A DNA stretch of 64,000 nt from Dryas octopetala (GCA_963921425.1 OY992834.1:7006001-7070000); one strand, 5' to 3'. Shown: positions 46,701 through 59,786, numbered from the stretch's first letter. A program made the numbers and translations. Notes: generated from the sequence alone by a model not told the origin.

Positions 46701-48864
46701 CTGTATTCATCAACTATATCACTTTCATGCATGCAAGTCATGAAAATGTGAAGCATACAAATGTCCAAACATGTAATTTTCATAATAATAACCAAAATTC
46801 AGCTTACATGTCATAACTCTGAGCCTCAACAATTGTGTGTTCCATGTCAAGTTGTCCAAGAAATGATGGCTTTGAAGTGAATGTTGACAGATGCTGAGCA
46901 AGATTTATGTGCCTCTAAAGCAATAATTTGCAGAAAATCAGAAAATGAGCAGAAACTCCCCAGATGAACTCCTAAAAAGAATTAAAGAATTACTTACAGT
47001 CATTTCTGGCAATGAGTTCAGCTTTTTGACAAAGTCCTTCAATTCAGAAACTGTCTGGTTCTATATGCATTATTATATAACACTCCATTAGAACAAATGG
47101 ATTTTGGCAATAGGGTCCATGAACAGAAAATCGAGTTGACACCTGATCATCTTATGAGTGCAGAAGGCAAAGTGTTCAACTCTTAAGACATTCACTTACA
47201 TTGGAAGTCACCTCAGTGTAGTCCTGCTTCATGGATGTTGCTTTTTGACGTAGAATCTGCAATCATACTGCAGGTAGCAACTAAGAAATGGAACTCCAAG
47301 GATGTGATTTCATTTTTAACAAGAACTTAGAAGAGATAGATTTGGAAAGAGAAACAAAAAGAACAATTTAAACCAGTGAATATAGATCAACCTGGACAAC
47401 AACTTCGAAGTTGAGATCCCGTATCTCTTTAAACAGCTTGTCACTGTAATTAATACCATACATAGTAAACAAATATGAAAAGAAAGAAAAACTAAGAAGA
47501 ACAAAATGATTGAAAGAAAACAGCTTGAGACCAACAACTGTTATGGATGTACAAAGAGACTTCAATGAGCATGTAAAATATCTGGAAAATGTCCTAATGC
47601 AAAACCCAATCAACAGATGCTATATTAGTAGTGAACGGTCATCATACCAAGATTTTTTTTTTTTTTTTAAGAAATAGACAAATATATTTTTATAGAAAAT
47701 GAACAATTTCCATTAGAAGTGAACAAGCAGTCCATCAAATACACAAACTAAAAACAAAAAATTCAAATAAAGTCAATTAACAACTGAATGAACACTATCA
47801 ACCGAATTATCATACCAAGATATATTGATTCATTCTCAATAATATGTTATTTCCTTATATAATATGCAAAGGTATCTAGCAGCATTTTACAGAACCGAAA
47901 ACCAGCTGCTCAAGAAATATTTGTAAAATGCAAAATTGAACCAATAGGCAAGAAAAAGGGAGAGTAGGAAAAGAGAAGGCATCGACAATATGACATATGT
48001 GTGATTGAAGCAGGATGCCCTTGCATTACATAACAAGTCTATCAAAAAAAAAAAAATGAATCACCTTGAATTAAGTGGAACTTTCATCTTCTTTCCCTCT
48101 TGTTGGACACCCATGATGGATGCATCAAGCTCCACAGAACCATTATTGATACACAGAAGCTGCACTGAAACTATTAGGGATAGCTTACAACTAATTCAGA
48201 TTACCAAAAACAACAATTGTCCTTCATTTTCCATTCAGCAAAGAATAAAGTTTCTCGTGAAAGATTTAGCAAACAAAAATCAGCTTTTAAATGCCCATAC
48301 TACTAGAGGTTCAGTTGGCTTACAAATCTAGGTAATTAGTTAATCAGACTAGATAGGAAGAAAAGTTTTTTTTTTTTTTTTTCAGAAAAAAGAAGAAAGA
48401 AAAAGCCATACCAACGATTGAAGTTATTGGAAAAACTTGCATTCTTTTTTTTTTTTTCTGCTTTTTACTATGCCTATTGAACTATTACGGCGACAATCCC
48501 GATGACAAAACCTATGAGCAACTCAAAATTTTCACACATTCTTGCTATACCTATCATACTCATGCAGCTTTTTGTCATGCCATGCCATGTAATTGATCTT
48601 TTTCAATGCATAAAATATTCCTCCAGTTTTTTATAATGGCTTACCTCATCCAGAAGTCCCTCATATGTTAATTGTGTACACATGGGAGTAACCATGTCCA
48701 CCTACATCCAAAGAATGGTCAATTTTAAGCAAAAACCACAATTCATACTATGATTGCGTCATAAAAAGTTATTTGCCATTGAAACGTATAAAAAGTGCAT
48801 TGCAACCTAGATCATGTCATTTGATGACAAATTGACAATGAAACACACACACAGAGAAGAGAGG

Positions 48865-48922
<58 letters not shown>

Positions 48923-50751
48923 CCTCCCTATCTAAAAGGATGACAGTATTTATCTCTGGAACAACCATCTGAAGCCACAAGCGATAGATCAGTGGAGGCT
49001 TATGAATACATTTACTCTTTCTAGTAAATAGAGTATACAAAGTGTAATAGGAGCTAAAAGTCATGCATAATTACATCAGGTGAGTTAACCGGTTCCTCTG
49101 CTTGCATGCGGTTTAGAATGTCAGCAACACGTACCGATGATTTGCCTTTCGCCCTCACATTTGGAATCACCCCAAAAGAAAACTGTAAAACAATAAACAA
49201 GCCATAATTTTCAGCTACAAGCAAAGAACAAGAACTAGAGTAAATGGAAGCAAAATATATGGGTACAATCATAACAGTGTTTTACACCAAAGACAAGTTT
49301 ACTGTATCATTATTATATAAGTTTATATATATATATGTATATATGTGATGAACAGCTTCATCTTTATATGATTAAAATAGATCAAATAAATACACTTAAA
49401 AGAGAAGAAATGACACGTGAAATAGCTGAATATGTATTTTATACAACCTCAAGCTTGTGAATGGCTTTTGCAATATGCCAAAGTGAACTTGTATCACCAT
49501 CAACTAGGCATTCCTACCATGCAAACACCCAAAAAAAAAAAAGTTAAAGTATAGGCATATAAATCAAATAGTGTAGACCAAATTCTGAACACCTGAAGCT
49601 CAAATAAAAATAATTAAAATAAATCTACAAATAAGAATTAAGGAGTTGCTATAATACTTTGTGAGAAAGATCAAGTTCAAATGACAAAACATCCTCGTCC
49701 AAAGGAACAATGTATAGTGGGTACTCCCCTATAGTCAACAAGTGATGGACTTTTTCCTCCTCAAGGATCTGAAAGACCAAAATGACATTTTTCAGAATCC
49801 AATACTCATATTTATGCACACTGCGTCCCCCGAATTCGGAACCTATAATGTATGCTGAAAAAGTGGATTTATAATAGCCAAGGCATGCTCACCTTCTCAC
49901 AACCAACTGCACGGCGAGGGACAAAATAAACATAGTACTCTCTCTGTAGTCCTTTCGATATATCATTATGAACATGCGAACTAATGAATTTCATCAAACT
50001 GAGCTGAGAACGGACAAGGTAAACCACTTTGGAACAGTCGGTTTGAATTGGATCAGCCGATAGATGTCGCAATTCAACTCCATTTTCCTGTTTGTAAGTA
50101 TCAGTAAAAGTAATTACAACCTTAATTGTCACTAAAGAGTTTCGGTCATTACAGCTCTGCTCATTTTGGCTGAACATAACAGTTGTTTTACCGAAAAATA
50201 AAAATAAAAATCAAATTTCACATTAATTTTAGCTTAAAAAGCATGAAAAACACATCAAATAACCTTGTCAATTACACAGAACAAGAAAAATAATTTAAAT
50301 TTCTATGGAAACAAACAGTCTAATAGACTTACTTTGAGAAGTGCAGTCTGGATGATCAATGAGATAGAGCCGCTGAGCTTCGGATCGATGACCAAACACT
50401 TCCTTCCTCGAATCTACAAATTCCAGAACAGTAATGAATCAAATTCAATGCAAAAGCTTTTAGGAAAAAAAAAAAAAAAAAAAAAGCAGAGCGAATTTTG
50501 GAATTTTAACGGGAAATTAAATTTATAAGAAGGAGGTGTGGAGCTCGAGCTCACATTCTTGAGGATGTTTACGAGCTCCTTCTGAGACTGTTCTCTGTTG
50601 CATGACAATATCACCAAAAAAAGAAAACAAGTATAAGAAAATTAATAATAATTAGAAATTAATTATATGAATTTTGTGAGTTTGAAATGAGTGCGTACCT
50701 GAGGGACGTGAGATTGAGAGGAGCATTGTCTAAGTTGGGAATCTGAGCCAT
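43733..50751 (-). CDS. VPS33: VPS33, Sec1/Munc18 subunit of HOPS and CORVET
   Basis: Twenty-two coding exons, in order: 50699-50751, 50555-50594, 50333-50413, 49893-50087, 49658-49768, 49448-49513, 49075-49182, 48924-48968, 48645-48701, 48065-48159, 47392-47443, 47200-47256, 46998-47060, 46808-46914, 46578-46700, 46407-46488, 46210-46280, 45646-45726, 44771-44828, 44574-44638, 44024-44117, 43733-43828. They sum to exactly 1,800 nt, 599 residues (592 in Arabidopsis as I recall). It begins [18 protein letters not shown] and is collinear with AtVPS33 throughout, including [38 protein letters not shown] and [18 protein letters not shown]. It is a Sec1/Munc18 protein that binds SNAREs within the class C core and drives fusion at vacuole and late endosome. 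Intron 15 uses a GC donor. The exon 12/13 join has two possible acceptors; I used the one keeping NQTVSEL. Confidence 0.96.
44361..44490. repeat. Direct duplication in VPS33 intron 20
   Basis: GCAAACTATAATGCCTGTAT and the following 30 bases occur at 44361 and again at 44439 with few changes, 78 bp apart. Intronic and not spliced into the message. Confidence 0.85.
48872..48918. repeat. (GA)n microsatellite at the VPS33 intron 8 donor
   Basis: On the coding strand this is a CT repeat of about 23 units that begins at intron position 6, directly after the donor GTAAAT. Confidence 0.92.
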
Positions 50752-51368
50752 CGAAGTCGAACCTCGAGTTTTCAGTTTCAGTGCTCGGAGATGGAGACGA
50801 TGTTGTCAACTCAACTTAAGGCTTCTAACGGGCCTGGGCTCTTTCTCATGGGCCTTGGGTCCATCAGGATGGATTGAAGATAGGAGCGGAGGATTTGAAA
50901 CCCAACCCAAGGTATTAAATTGGGCTTCAAAGCTCAGTTCCAGCTCATTTTTTATATTTAAATAAACTCGGTCAACATTATAATCAGCCTTCAGACAGAC
51001 AGACACTCACGTCATTGTTTTTAACGTCATTGTTATTGTTAGTTAGTGACAAGTATGTCATTGATTTGTAGTAGCAATCGTATTTTTTATGAAAAAAACC
51101 ATGTGAATGATTACTTTTCTTATGTAATTTTAGATTATAATTGACAAACAATTATAAATTGAGCGTTAAAATGTTAATCATGAATTATTGACACAAATAC
51201 TAAAAAGTAGACCGACTTAGATTATTTTTTAACGACTTTCCTTATTTGTCCACCTATTTTTCCATATGTCCAAATTATAACCTCAACCTAATACAATTTC
51301 CATTTGTTTAATGAAGTTATGGGCCACCATCAATTAATTAACAAGATAGTATCTCCATCATCAAAAGA

Positions 51369-51556
51369 AAAATTATTGGGTGTAAGTTATAACCGATATA
51401 CTTATTTTTTGTGTAACCAATCTAACGTGTAAGGGTATTATTATATGATATATTTATATTAGTAGGGTATAGTATTAATAACATCCACTCATATTATGAC
51501 ACGTTGGATTAGTTACACTAATTGGCGGTGTATTAGTTACACATAATAATTTCTCC
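51369..51556. mobile_element. Foldback MITE
   Basis: The left arm around AAATTATTGGGTGTAAGTTA and the complement of the right arm around AAATTATTATGTGTAACTAA pair over about 60 bp. The inner part (GTATTAATAACATCCACTC) recurs at 52319-52355. Target duplications are not clear. Confidence 0.6.
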
Positions 51557-51596
51557 ATCAAATGAGATGCTACATTCTCAAGTAGTATTGAATCTA

Positions 51597-52009
51597 GTCT
51601 TTTTTACATTTTATCTAACTGAACTTTGGGCTCAATCTCACTTCACCAACTAAAAAAAATTATGTAAATTTACTACCTAAATTAAAAATTTGTTGCAATA
51701 TACCACATCTGGCTAATTTTGTCTAAACTTTTATTAAAAATAAGAGTGTTTTTGTCTTTTTCAAGTCCTATTGTTAGGAAAAAAAATGTTTTTTTTTTTT
51801 TTTATTACACTTTGCTTGTTTTGACACATAAAAAAACTAATTTGAAAAAACTAAAACACTCTTATTTTTAACAAAAGTTTAAACAAAATGAGCTAGAGGT
51901 GGTACATTGTAACAAAATTTTTGATTCAAATAGTAAATTGACACAATTTTTTTTTAAGTGGTGAAATGAGATTGAACTTAAAATTCAAGTGAGTAAAGTA
52001 TAATAAAGC
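51597..52009. mobile_element. Long-inverted-repeat element (Mutator-like), family B copy 2
   Basis: It follows the copy at 11079-11485 along most of its length: CAATCTCACTTCACC, AAATTTGTTGCAATATACCAC, and ACACTCTTATTTTTAACAAAAG. The right end, complemented, reads GCTTTATTATACTTTACTCAC as in copy 1. The left end is more diverged and no target duplication remains. It lies within 0.85-1.3 kb of the VPS33 start. Confidence 0.7.
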
Positions 52010-53086
52010 TTTTAATTTATTGATTCACATAATAACCCAGTATAAGGAGGGAGAAGAATTTACATGTAAATGAAGAGTAAAACTTTTATGTAACATGTGT
52101 ATACATCTATAACTTTATTTCTCTTATTATGTGACATAGCACATGTTAAAGAGATAAACACAAAATGTATATCCACGTGATAGTTAAGTTTTTTTTTTGT
52201 CGTAATAGAGATATTGATCTGGCATCACCATTAAAAACTTATTATGTCAATTGCTATACTGACATATGGTGTAATTAATCTATGTGTTATAATATGGGTG
52301 TACGAAGAGTTTATACTTGTAGGATATAATATTAATAACGTCCACTCATATTATAAATGTGAATTGATACTTCATTGTCATGTTATAACAATTATACATA
52401 ATAATTACTCACATACATATATGAGAGGATGAAGGGTTGAAACATTGAGATGTAGGACCCTACCTGATCTCATGTATGACAACACTTTGACTGAAAGTCT
52501 TTGATTGGTACTTAAGTAAATTATGAGTTTTTAATTGGAACATTTTGAATGTTGCATTCTCAATTGAGACAAGAATAAAAGTCAAGGCATTTTTGTAAGA
52601 TTTTGCTCTCACAAATTAGTTACGTGCGAGTCACATGACTAATTTTAAACGGCGATTATGATAGAATTGCCGAAAAGTAAACTAGGAGTCTTTAATTAGA
52701 ACACTTTAAATGTTTTATCATCAACTAAGAAAAAAGGTAAAAGTCGGGCGCTAAAATTTCCCCCATCTTAAAATAGTTTTTTTTTAGGAAAATAGTTAAA
52801 ATAGTAATACAAAAATTTAATTAAAAAACGGGTGTGATTAGAGGCTTTTTTTTAGGCGCCTCGCAAATGTCAATTGTAAAAGACAAATAGGGTCACTCTT
52901 TCACCAGCACACAATAGCACATAGCAAGCATCCCATTCCCCGTAAAACGAACTCATCCAAAATACAAATCCCCGTGACCGATTCCCAACGCAACCTTTTT
53001 CTACTTCTATAACCGAACGGTCCCAACCCCAACCCCACCACCACTTCCATTTCCCTCTCTCCATCCTCTCCCAAACTCCCAATTTC

Positions 53087-56000
53087 ATGGCCACCGCCAC
53101 GCGCCTGCGCCGGCTGGGAGCCGCCGCCGCTATCGCCACCGCGGCCAGCGGCGCCTTCCTCCTCCAACCGTCGATATCCGCCAACGACCGCGGCGGCGGT
53201 GGGCCCTCCCTCGCAGCCGTTCGCCAGAGGATCAGCGACCCTAACGCCGTGGTTCCTCTGAGGGCGGTGCAGGAGTCCGCTCTGATCGGCGCCAGCTCCG
53301 CCAACCCGCTCGACATTCTCGTGATCGGCGGAGGCGCCACCGGCTGCGGCGTCGCTCTTGATGCCACCACCAGAGGCCTCCGCGTCGGCCTCGTCGAGCG
53401 CGAGGACTTCTCCTCCGGAACATCGTCGCGGTCCACAAAGCTCATTCATGGAGGTACGCGTATATACAATACATAATCATACATGTCGTTGTAGACATGT
53501 ATGCGTACTTGTACGTTGTCGTTTCAGGTTCTCATTTCCAGTCCTTAACGTAGCTGTTGTTGATTTCGGTTGTTTTTTTTTTTTTCTTTCGTTTCGTCGT
53601 CTTTCTAACGCATTTGTGCGTTTATGGATTTTTAGTAATAGGAGCGTGAGTTGATTTATTTGCAAAGTCGTTGTTATAACTTTAGCTTTGATTAGATTGT
53701 GTTATCTATTTTGATCATAATTTTGAGTCGAGGCGGATTGGCTAAGAATAATTCTAATCAGATTTTGTTGTCTATTTTGATCTTAATCTTTAGCTTGCTT
53801 CGATGGAGAAAATAGTTATTGGAATAAAGACTCTCGAAAATTCTGTAATAACAAAAAAAAAAAAGGAAAATAATTATGATGTTCAACTTTTTTTCTTGGT
53901 CGTATTATAACTGCATTCTGTTAGTTCTTTTTTAATTTTGTATAGCTAATTGTTTGTACTTAAATTTAAATGTTATATTGGTTGCTTATGTAAAATTGTC
54001 CTGATAGGTGTTCGCTACTTGGAGAAAGCGGTTTTCAATCTTGACTATGGGCAGCTGAAGCTGGTATTTCATGCTCTTGAGGAGCGTAAACAGGTTATTG
54101 AGAACGCACCACACCTCTGCCATGCTTTGCCATGCATGACACCATGTTTTGACTGGTTTGAGGTTGTATACTACTGGATGGGCTTGAAAATGTACGATTT
54201 GGTCGCAGGACTACGCCTGTTACATGTGTCCAGATATTATTCTGCACAGGAGTCTGTTGAGCTCTTCCCCACCCTTGCAAGGAAGGGTAAAGACAGAAAC
54301 TTGAAGGGGACTGTGGTGTATTATGATGGCCAGATGAATGATGCACGTCTTAATGTTGGACTGGCATGCACTGCTGCGATAGCTGGTGCAGCAGTACTTA
54401 ACCATGCTGAAGTGGTCTCTTTTTTGAAGGATGAGGATAGCAATCGGACAATTGGCGCTAGAATCCGAGACAACTTATCAGGTAGAATTTGCACAAACTT
54501 TCACAAGTGACTTATATTTAGTGATTATTGTATATTGTATTGGTAATGTATGTATTTGTCGAATGAGAATGGAATGAATGGTTAACATTCCTCCAAAAGA
54601 AGGGAAAAAGAAGGATAATATTTTCTTGTGATGGAATTTTTTTTGTTAAAATTAAATTAAGAAGTTATTTATACTGTTACCTCGTGATGGTGATGATGAT
54701 CAATTGTTAGAAGAAGAGTTCAGGTTGGCTATATTATTGATGCTTCTCATTTCTAAGCTCAAATTTCAACATGACTTATTTTGCACAGAATATGTTTTTA
54801 TTTGTTTCAATTTGTTTTTTTTTTTTTGGTTTTTTCAAAAAGAAACCTTCATGGCACATATGAATGTCAGTACTCAGTAGTGCACATTAAGCTTTCATGT
54901 AAGTATGTAAATGATGATTTAAAAAACAGAATTCCCTTTTTGAATTTGTGATTCTCACTGTATTTCTTATTTTGCCAGGAAAAGAGTTTGATACATATGC
55001 AAAAGTTGTTGTGAATGCTGCTGGGCCATTTTGTGACTCTGTAAGGAAGATGGCTGATAAAGATGTAAAACCTATGATATGTCCAAGCAGTGGTGTACAT
55101 ATCGTACTTCCTGATTATTATTCCCCTGAGGGTATGGGTTTGATTGTTCCAAAAACAAAAGATGGACGTGTTGTTTTCATGCTGCCGTGGTTGGGACGAA
55201 CAATTGCTGGCACGACAGATTCCAACACTGAAATTACTCTGCTTCCTGAACCACATGAGGATGAGATTCAATTCATACTGGATGCCCTTTGTGATTACCT
55301 TAACGTCAAGGTATGTGGATAAAGTTCTCAGTGTGTGTGTGTGTGGCATCTTTGCCTGCATAGCTTATACCAGTTTTCTGTCTGGTTGAATGTTACTCAT
55401 GTTCGTAATTGATATCTAAATGCTCAAGTGTTGAAAGGCATTTAGTGCTGTGATTCGGTCTAGGTGTCTTCCTTTTTAATCCAGTTTGCTTGTGGGGACT
55501 AAAGTAATGCTGGGAAAATATAGGTACGACGTACTGATGTTCTCTCTGCCTGGAGTGGTATTCGCCCTCTGGCAACTGATCCATCTGCAAAAAACACTGA
55601 GAGCATCTCCAGAGATCATGTTGTATGTGAAGATTATCCCGGTTTGGTTACAATCACCGGTGGGAAGTGGACTACTTATCGTAGGTAATGCTTATTTTGT
55701 TGAGCTGTTTTTATTCTGTTAATAGTTAGAGGTTGTTCTTCACTGACAACTGAGGCTACACATCTAGAGGTGTTTCTGCTTTGTGAGTAGGCGACAGTGT
55801 ATTTAATTGGTCGGGCAGTTTTCTTTTGAAATGCCCCTTTCCAGACTGTTTTGCTAATGGCATGCTTAATAACAATCTTAACTTTTAAGTAAAACGACCT
55901 CTATCCTTAACATCCTTGTCACTCCCTTCATATGCCTACCTGTCTGCCTGCCTGGACAGAAGTATTTTGCTGACTAGATATTTTTCAGCATGGCAGAAGA

Positions 56001-56679
56001 TGCGGTAAATGCAGCAATTAAGTCTGGAAAGCTGACCCCAGCAAATGAATGTTTGACCTCTACGCTTCAGCTTATTGGTGGAGATGGATGGGACCCTGCA
56101 TCTTTTACAGTTATTGCCCAACAATACATGCGCATGAAGAAGAGTCATGGTGGTAAAGTTGTTCCTGGAGTAATGGACACTGCTGTAGCAAAGCATCTGT
56201 CCCATGCATATGGTACTTTTGCTGAACGGGTTGCTGCCATTGCTCAGGTTGGCTTTTCTTGCTCCAAATTCAATTGGTAGTTGTAATGTGTCATAACATG
56301 CCATTGGTGTCTATCATCATAATATGCTATTGGTATCTTAATATGTGGTTACTTATAATTTCATCTTTTCAAATTTTAGAATGAGAATTTGGGGAAGCGG
56401 CTCGCCCATGGATACCCTTTTCTTGAGGCTGAGGTTGCTTACTGTGCTCGAAATGAGTACTGTGAATCTGCCATTGATTTCATTGCTCGAAGATCTCGGC
56501 TTGCTTTCCTTGATACTGATGCAGCAGGCAGGGCATTGCCACGCATAATTGAAATATTGGCGACTGAACACAAATGGGACAATTCGAGGCAGAAGCAAGA
56601 GTTAGAGAAGGCCAAGGCATTTTTGGAAACTTTCAAGTCTTCGAAAAATGCTCAGTTCCATGATGGGAAACACAATTAG
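53087..56679 (+). CDS. SDP6: Mitochondrial FAD-dependent glycerol-3-phosphate dehydrogenase
   Basis: Six exons: 53087-53453, 54008-54481, 54979-55310, 55524-55684, 55989-56247, 56380-56679; 630 residues (about 629 for Arabidopsis SDP6). The N-terminus ([15 protein letters not shown]...) is Arg- and Ala-rich without acidic residues, fitting mitochondrial import. The FAD-binding [12 protein letters not shown] motif covers 77-88, followed by [16 protein letters not shown]. Further family blocks are [37 protein letters not shown], and [21 protein letters not shown] precedes the C-terminal helical domain. The enzyme sits on the outer face of the inner mitochondrial membrane, oxidises glycerol-3-phosphate to dihydroxyacetone phosphate and passes electrons to ubiquinone. 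In seedlings it is needed to use glycerol from storage oil. Exon 1 is much richer in G and C than the rest of the gene. Confidence 0.96.
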
Positions 56680-57525
56680 TAGGTACAGACATTGATCTTT
56701 TGTTTGTCAGTTGATCTCTCTCTCTCTCTCTCTAGCCCGATCAATAAATTAGCTTATCTAATCAATCAGTAGTATCAAATTATCAATAACTATTTCGTCT
56801 GCTTTAGGTTTTTTATTTCAATTATTCGTCGATACATTGACTGGCGCCGCAATTTTTTCGGCATATTCTGGTGTGAGGAAGTATTAGAAACTATAAACTG
56901 CCTCTTTCTCCCATTTTCTGAAGTTACTCAGCGGAGCGGTAGAGCCGGTATGCCTGCCATACACAGCATGTGTTTATATATCTTTGAAAATTAACTATTG
57001 CTCTCCTGGACTTGTATTGCAGTCATCTGCCAAAATAATTTGTTCAATATTTTCAGCCTCTTGTAAGAGTAGCTGGTAATGTTTTCAATTGATTCTAATA
57101 GGTGTATTATTGGGTTCTCCAAATTCACATTATAATGTTAGCAAAAAGAAAATGATAATACATTTTCTTCGTTCAGTTTTGGCTTGTATTTTGTTAGCTC
57201 AACATCGAATAAAGTGCTTTCTTCTTGGTTCTTACAAGTTGCATCATAATTACATGCCTTGAAGCTTTTTTCTCCAGCCGGCAGACCCCGAAAGCCATTG
57301 ATCATTTGGCCTGCAACAAACTTGGGAGCTTAATATGATAAAATTAGTAACTAGCAGGACATTTTTGGCTAATTAAAATTTTGGTCATTGACTCATTATG
57401 CATTTTTTGTGATAAGATAAAACCTTTTAATGCTCATACAAGTCAACCCTTCAAGGCGCAGCTTGAAAAAACGTATCATTATCAATATCCCGTAGTTTTG
57501 TGGAGGACTTTTTAACTTTATTTTT

Positions 57526-58335
57526 GGCTAAAGTTTAATTTAGACACTCAACTATAGGGGGTATTTTAATTGCATAATTTACAAAATCATTAAAAAACAT
57601 ACTACATCTAATATCTTAATTGAAAAAATGAATTTTTCTTCATATTTTCATTTTTTATTCATCTCCATCTCCACCTCCCACTCTCTCTCTTTCCTCTTTC
57701 CGGCCAACCCCCCCACCCCACCCCACCCCACCCCACCCCACCCCACCCCACAACCTTCCCGACTCCAACTATAGCTTGTGGGGGGATGGCCGGCATCAGG
57801 GGACCCTCCGGTGGCCTTGGGTCGCTGGGAAATAGTTGGCCTTAGCCCGGCTGAGGTGCACACAGGGAGGGAGTCACGTGGGAGATGAGAGGGAAGAGAA
57901 GGATGGTCGAGGGGAGAGAGAAGAGTTGCGGGCTAGTGGCTGGTGGTGTTGCGCCGACTGGGCATGGCCAAAGTTGGCCTAGTCACAGCCGAACTGTGCG
58001 AAGTCACCCGAGAGAGAAGGGAGACACAAGGAAGAAGAAGAAAAATGAGAGAAAAGAGAGAAAGACTCGGGTAAGTGGAAGGGGAAGGGGAAGGGGAGAG
58101 TCGGGCGGGTTGTGGTGGGGGTGGGGTCTAGAGGGGCTGGGTTGGGAAGGTTGGCCAGAGAGAGGGAAGCGAAAGAGAGAGGGTGGGAGGTGGAAAGGGG
58201 TAAAAAAGAAAAAGAGAAACAAAAAATTATTTTTCAATTTAGATTTTAGATGAGATATGTTTTTGAATGATTTTGTAGATGATGAATGCAGTTGAAATAC
58301 CTCATATAATTTAGTGTATGAATTGAAATTTAACC
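57526..58335. mobile_element. Mutator-like foldback element with GC-rich interior, 9-bp duplication
   Basis: The left end GGCTAAAGTTTAATTTAGAC and complemented right end GGTTAAATTTCAATTCATAC start inverted repeats of about 105 bp. Perfect TTTATTTTT duplications lie at 57517-57525 and 58336-58344. The 600-bp interior is unlike its surroundings: GC-rich, with CCCCA repeats (57711-57750) and GGGGAA repeats near 58085. Open frames inside are low-complexity and not recognised. A captured gene fragment is possible. Confidence 0.82.
57711..57750. repeat. (CCCCA)8 tandem repeat
   Basis: Eight exact CCCCA units. The minus strand (TGGGG)8 could form a G-quadruplex. Confidence 0.9.
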
Positions 58336-58719
58336 TTTATTTTTTACCTTCTTCACGAGTTGTAACTTGTAAGTTGTAACATATACAACCCCTCATCCAT
58401 AGCCATTTATTTGCTTCGAGTTGGTCCACGGGTTATTGCTGGGTCTGCTAGTGGGTAAAGTTACCTAATAGTCTAATACTCAATATGCTTGTGATCCTTT
58501 GAAATTTCAAGAAACCTTTTTTATTTCTTTTAAAAAAAGAAAAATTCTTAATTTTTTCTTGGATCGTAAGCCATAGGTCCATTTGACCTTCCAAGCCACC
58601 AAACGACAATGACCCTGAACAAGCAGCACATCAGCCCAATAGTTAAGCCCAAAAAGGCCCACCCAATTACTTTCCTTAAAAATTAAAAATAAGGCATAAA
58701 TTCAATTTAAACACATAAC

Positions 58720-59340
58720 CAAGGAATAAAATTTCGGATTTCGAGAAAATTTCGATGAAAATTTCGAATATTTTTAAATTTCGACAAAAATTTGACGGAA
58801 ATGATGAAAATTGATATCAAAATACGGAAATTTTGAATGAAACTTTACCATATGTTTATTTATCATATTATCTACTAAATTGATAAAAAATATTGAAGAA
58901 ACCAAATTATATAGTAGGTTTCATGTGATATAAGATAAATATAATGCATGCTGGAGACAAATACTGTTAAATAAAATTAGTATAAAATGAAATTAGTATA
59001 TTATCTATACTCTATAATATATACACTAAACACTATATATTTTATAATCTATATTCTATATTGTTTAGGATATGGTATATGATACTAGGGTTTAAACCCT
59101 TTAGGGTACTTTAAATTATTTTTTATATAAAAATATATTATAGTTTACTAGTTTAGGGTTTAAAAATAACTAAACGAAAATCCAAACTATTTTTTTTCTT
59201 CACAATTAACCCAAAGGCCCTACACCCCAAACAACCCTAAACCTTTTAATTTTTTTTTCTTTTTCTTTCATTCCTTTCCCTTTCCTTTCTTTTCCCCCGA
59301 GGCTCCACTGCTCCAGCAACCCCTCTCTGTTTTCTTCATT

Positions 59341-59394
<54 letters not shown>

Positions 59395-59786
59395 ATCTCC
59401 CGCCGCCGTCGCCCCTCTGTCGTCGCCCCCTGCCCTCGCCCCGTCGCCCGCGTCGCCTCTCTCCCTCGATCTCCCCCTACCGTCGCCTCTCTCTCCCTCG
59501 ATCTCCCCCTGCCGCCACCCCTCTTTCTCCCTCGATCTCCCCCCTGCCACCTCTCCATTTTTCTGCAAAACCCCAGCTCCAAAACCAGATCTCAAATTCA
59601 GTGTAGGGGCAAGTAGGCAACCGACTTATGGGAATGGGTTATGGGCACCGGCGAAATTTCGATAATTTCGACAATTTCGACGAAATCATCCCGAAATTTT
59701 AGCAAATATGGGTTTTGATTTCGACACCCCAAAAAATCGAAATTTTCGGCGAAATTTCACCGAAAACTTCGAAATTTAACACCCTG
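58720..59786. mobile_element. hAT-like element, copy B, 8-bp target duplication
   Basis: The ends read CAAGGAATAAAATTTC and (complemented) CAGGGTGTTAAATTTCG, with perfect CACATAAC duplications at 58712-58719 and 59787-59794. It shares its termini with copy A at 32909-34108. The interior has a CT-rich part with three imperfect units of TCGCCTCTCTCCCTCGATCT (about 59450-59545) and a CT microsatellite at 59344-59390. No transposase is encoded. Confidence 0.88.
59344..59390. repeat. (CT)n microsatellite
   Basis: About 23 CT units inside hAT copy B. Confidence 0.92.

Larger units (their letters stand above)
50752..53086. other. Divergent intergenic region VPS33/SDP6
   Basis: The 2.3 kb between the two start codons must hold both promoters. 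Two foldback elements are listed separately. A block around GTAGGATATAATATTAATAACGTCC at 52319-52355 repeats a part of the first foldback (51464-51502). The last 200 bp before SDP6 are C-rich, as in a leader. Confidence 0.65.

Noticed and set aside
52870..53449. Antisense open frames of 191 and 182 codons
   Set aside because: They mirror GC-rich SDP6 exon 1, have no domain, and run into its leader.
54867..55361. 164-codon antisense frame at SDP6 exon 3
   Set aside because: Shadow of exon 3 and flanking introns, no domain.
57885..58253. 122-codon plus frame
   Set aside because: Low-complexity Gly/Arg/Glu translation of purine-rich DNA inside a Mutator-like element; no domain.
59206..59595. 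129-codon Arg/Glu/Gly-rich minus frame
   Set aside because: Translation of a CT microsatellite and pyrimidine-rich DNA within a hAT element.
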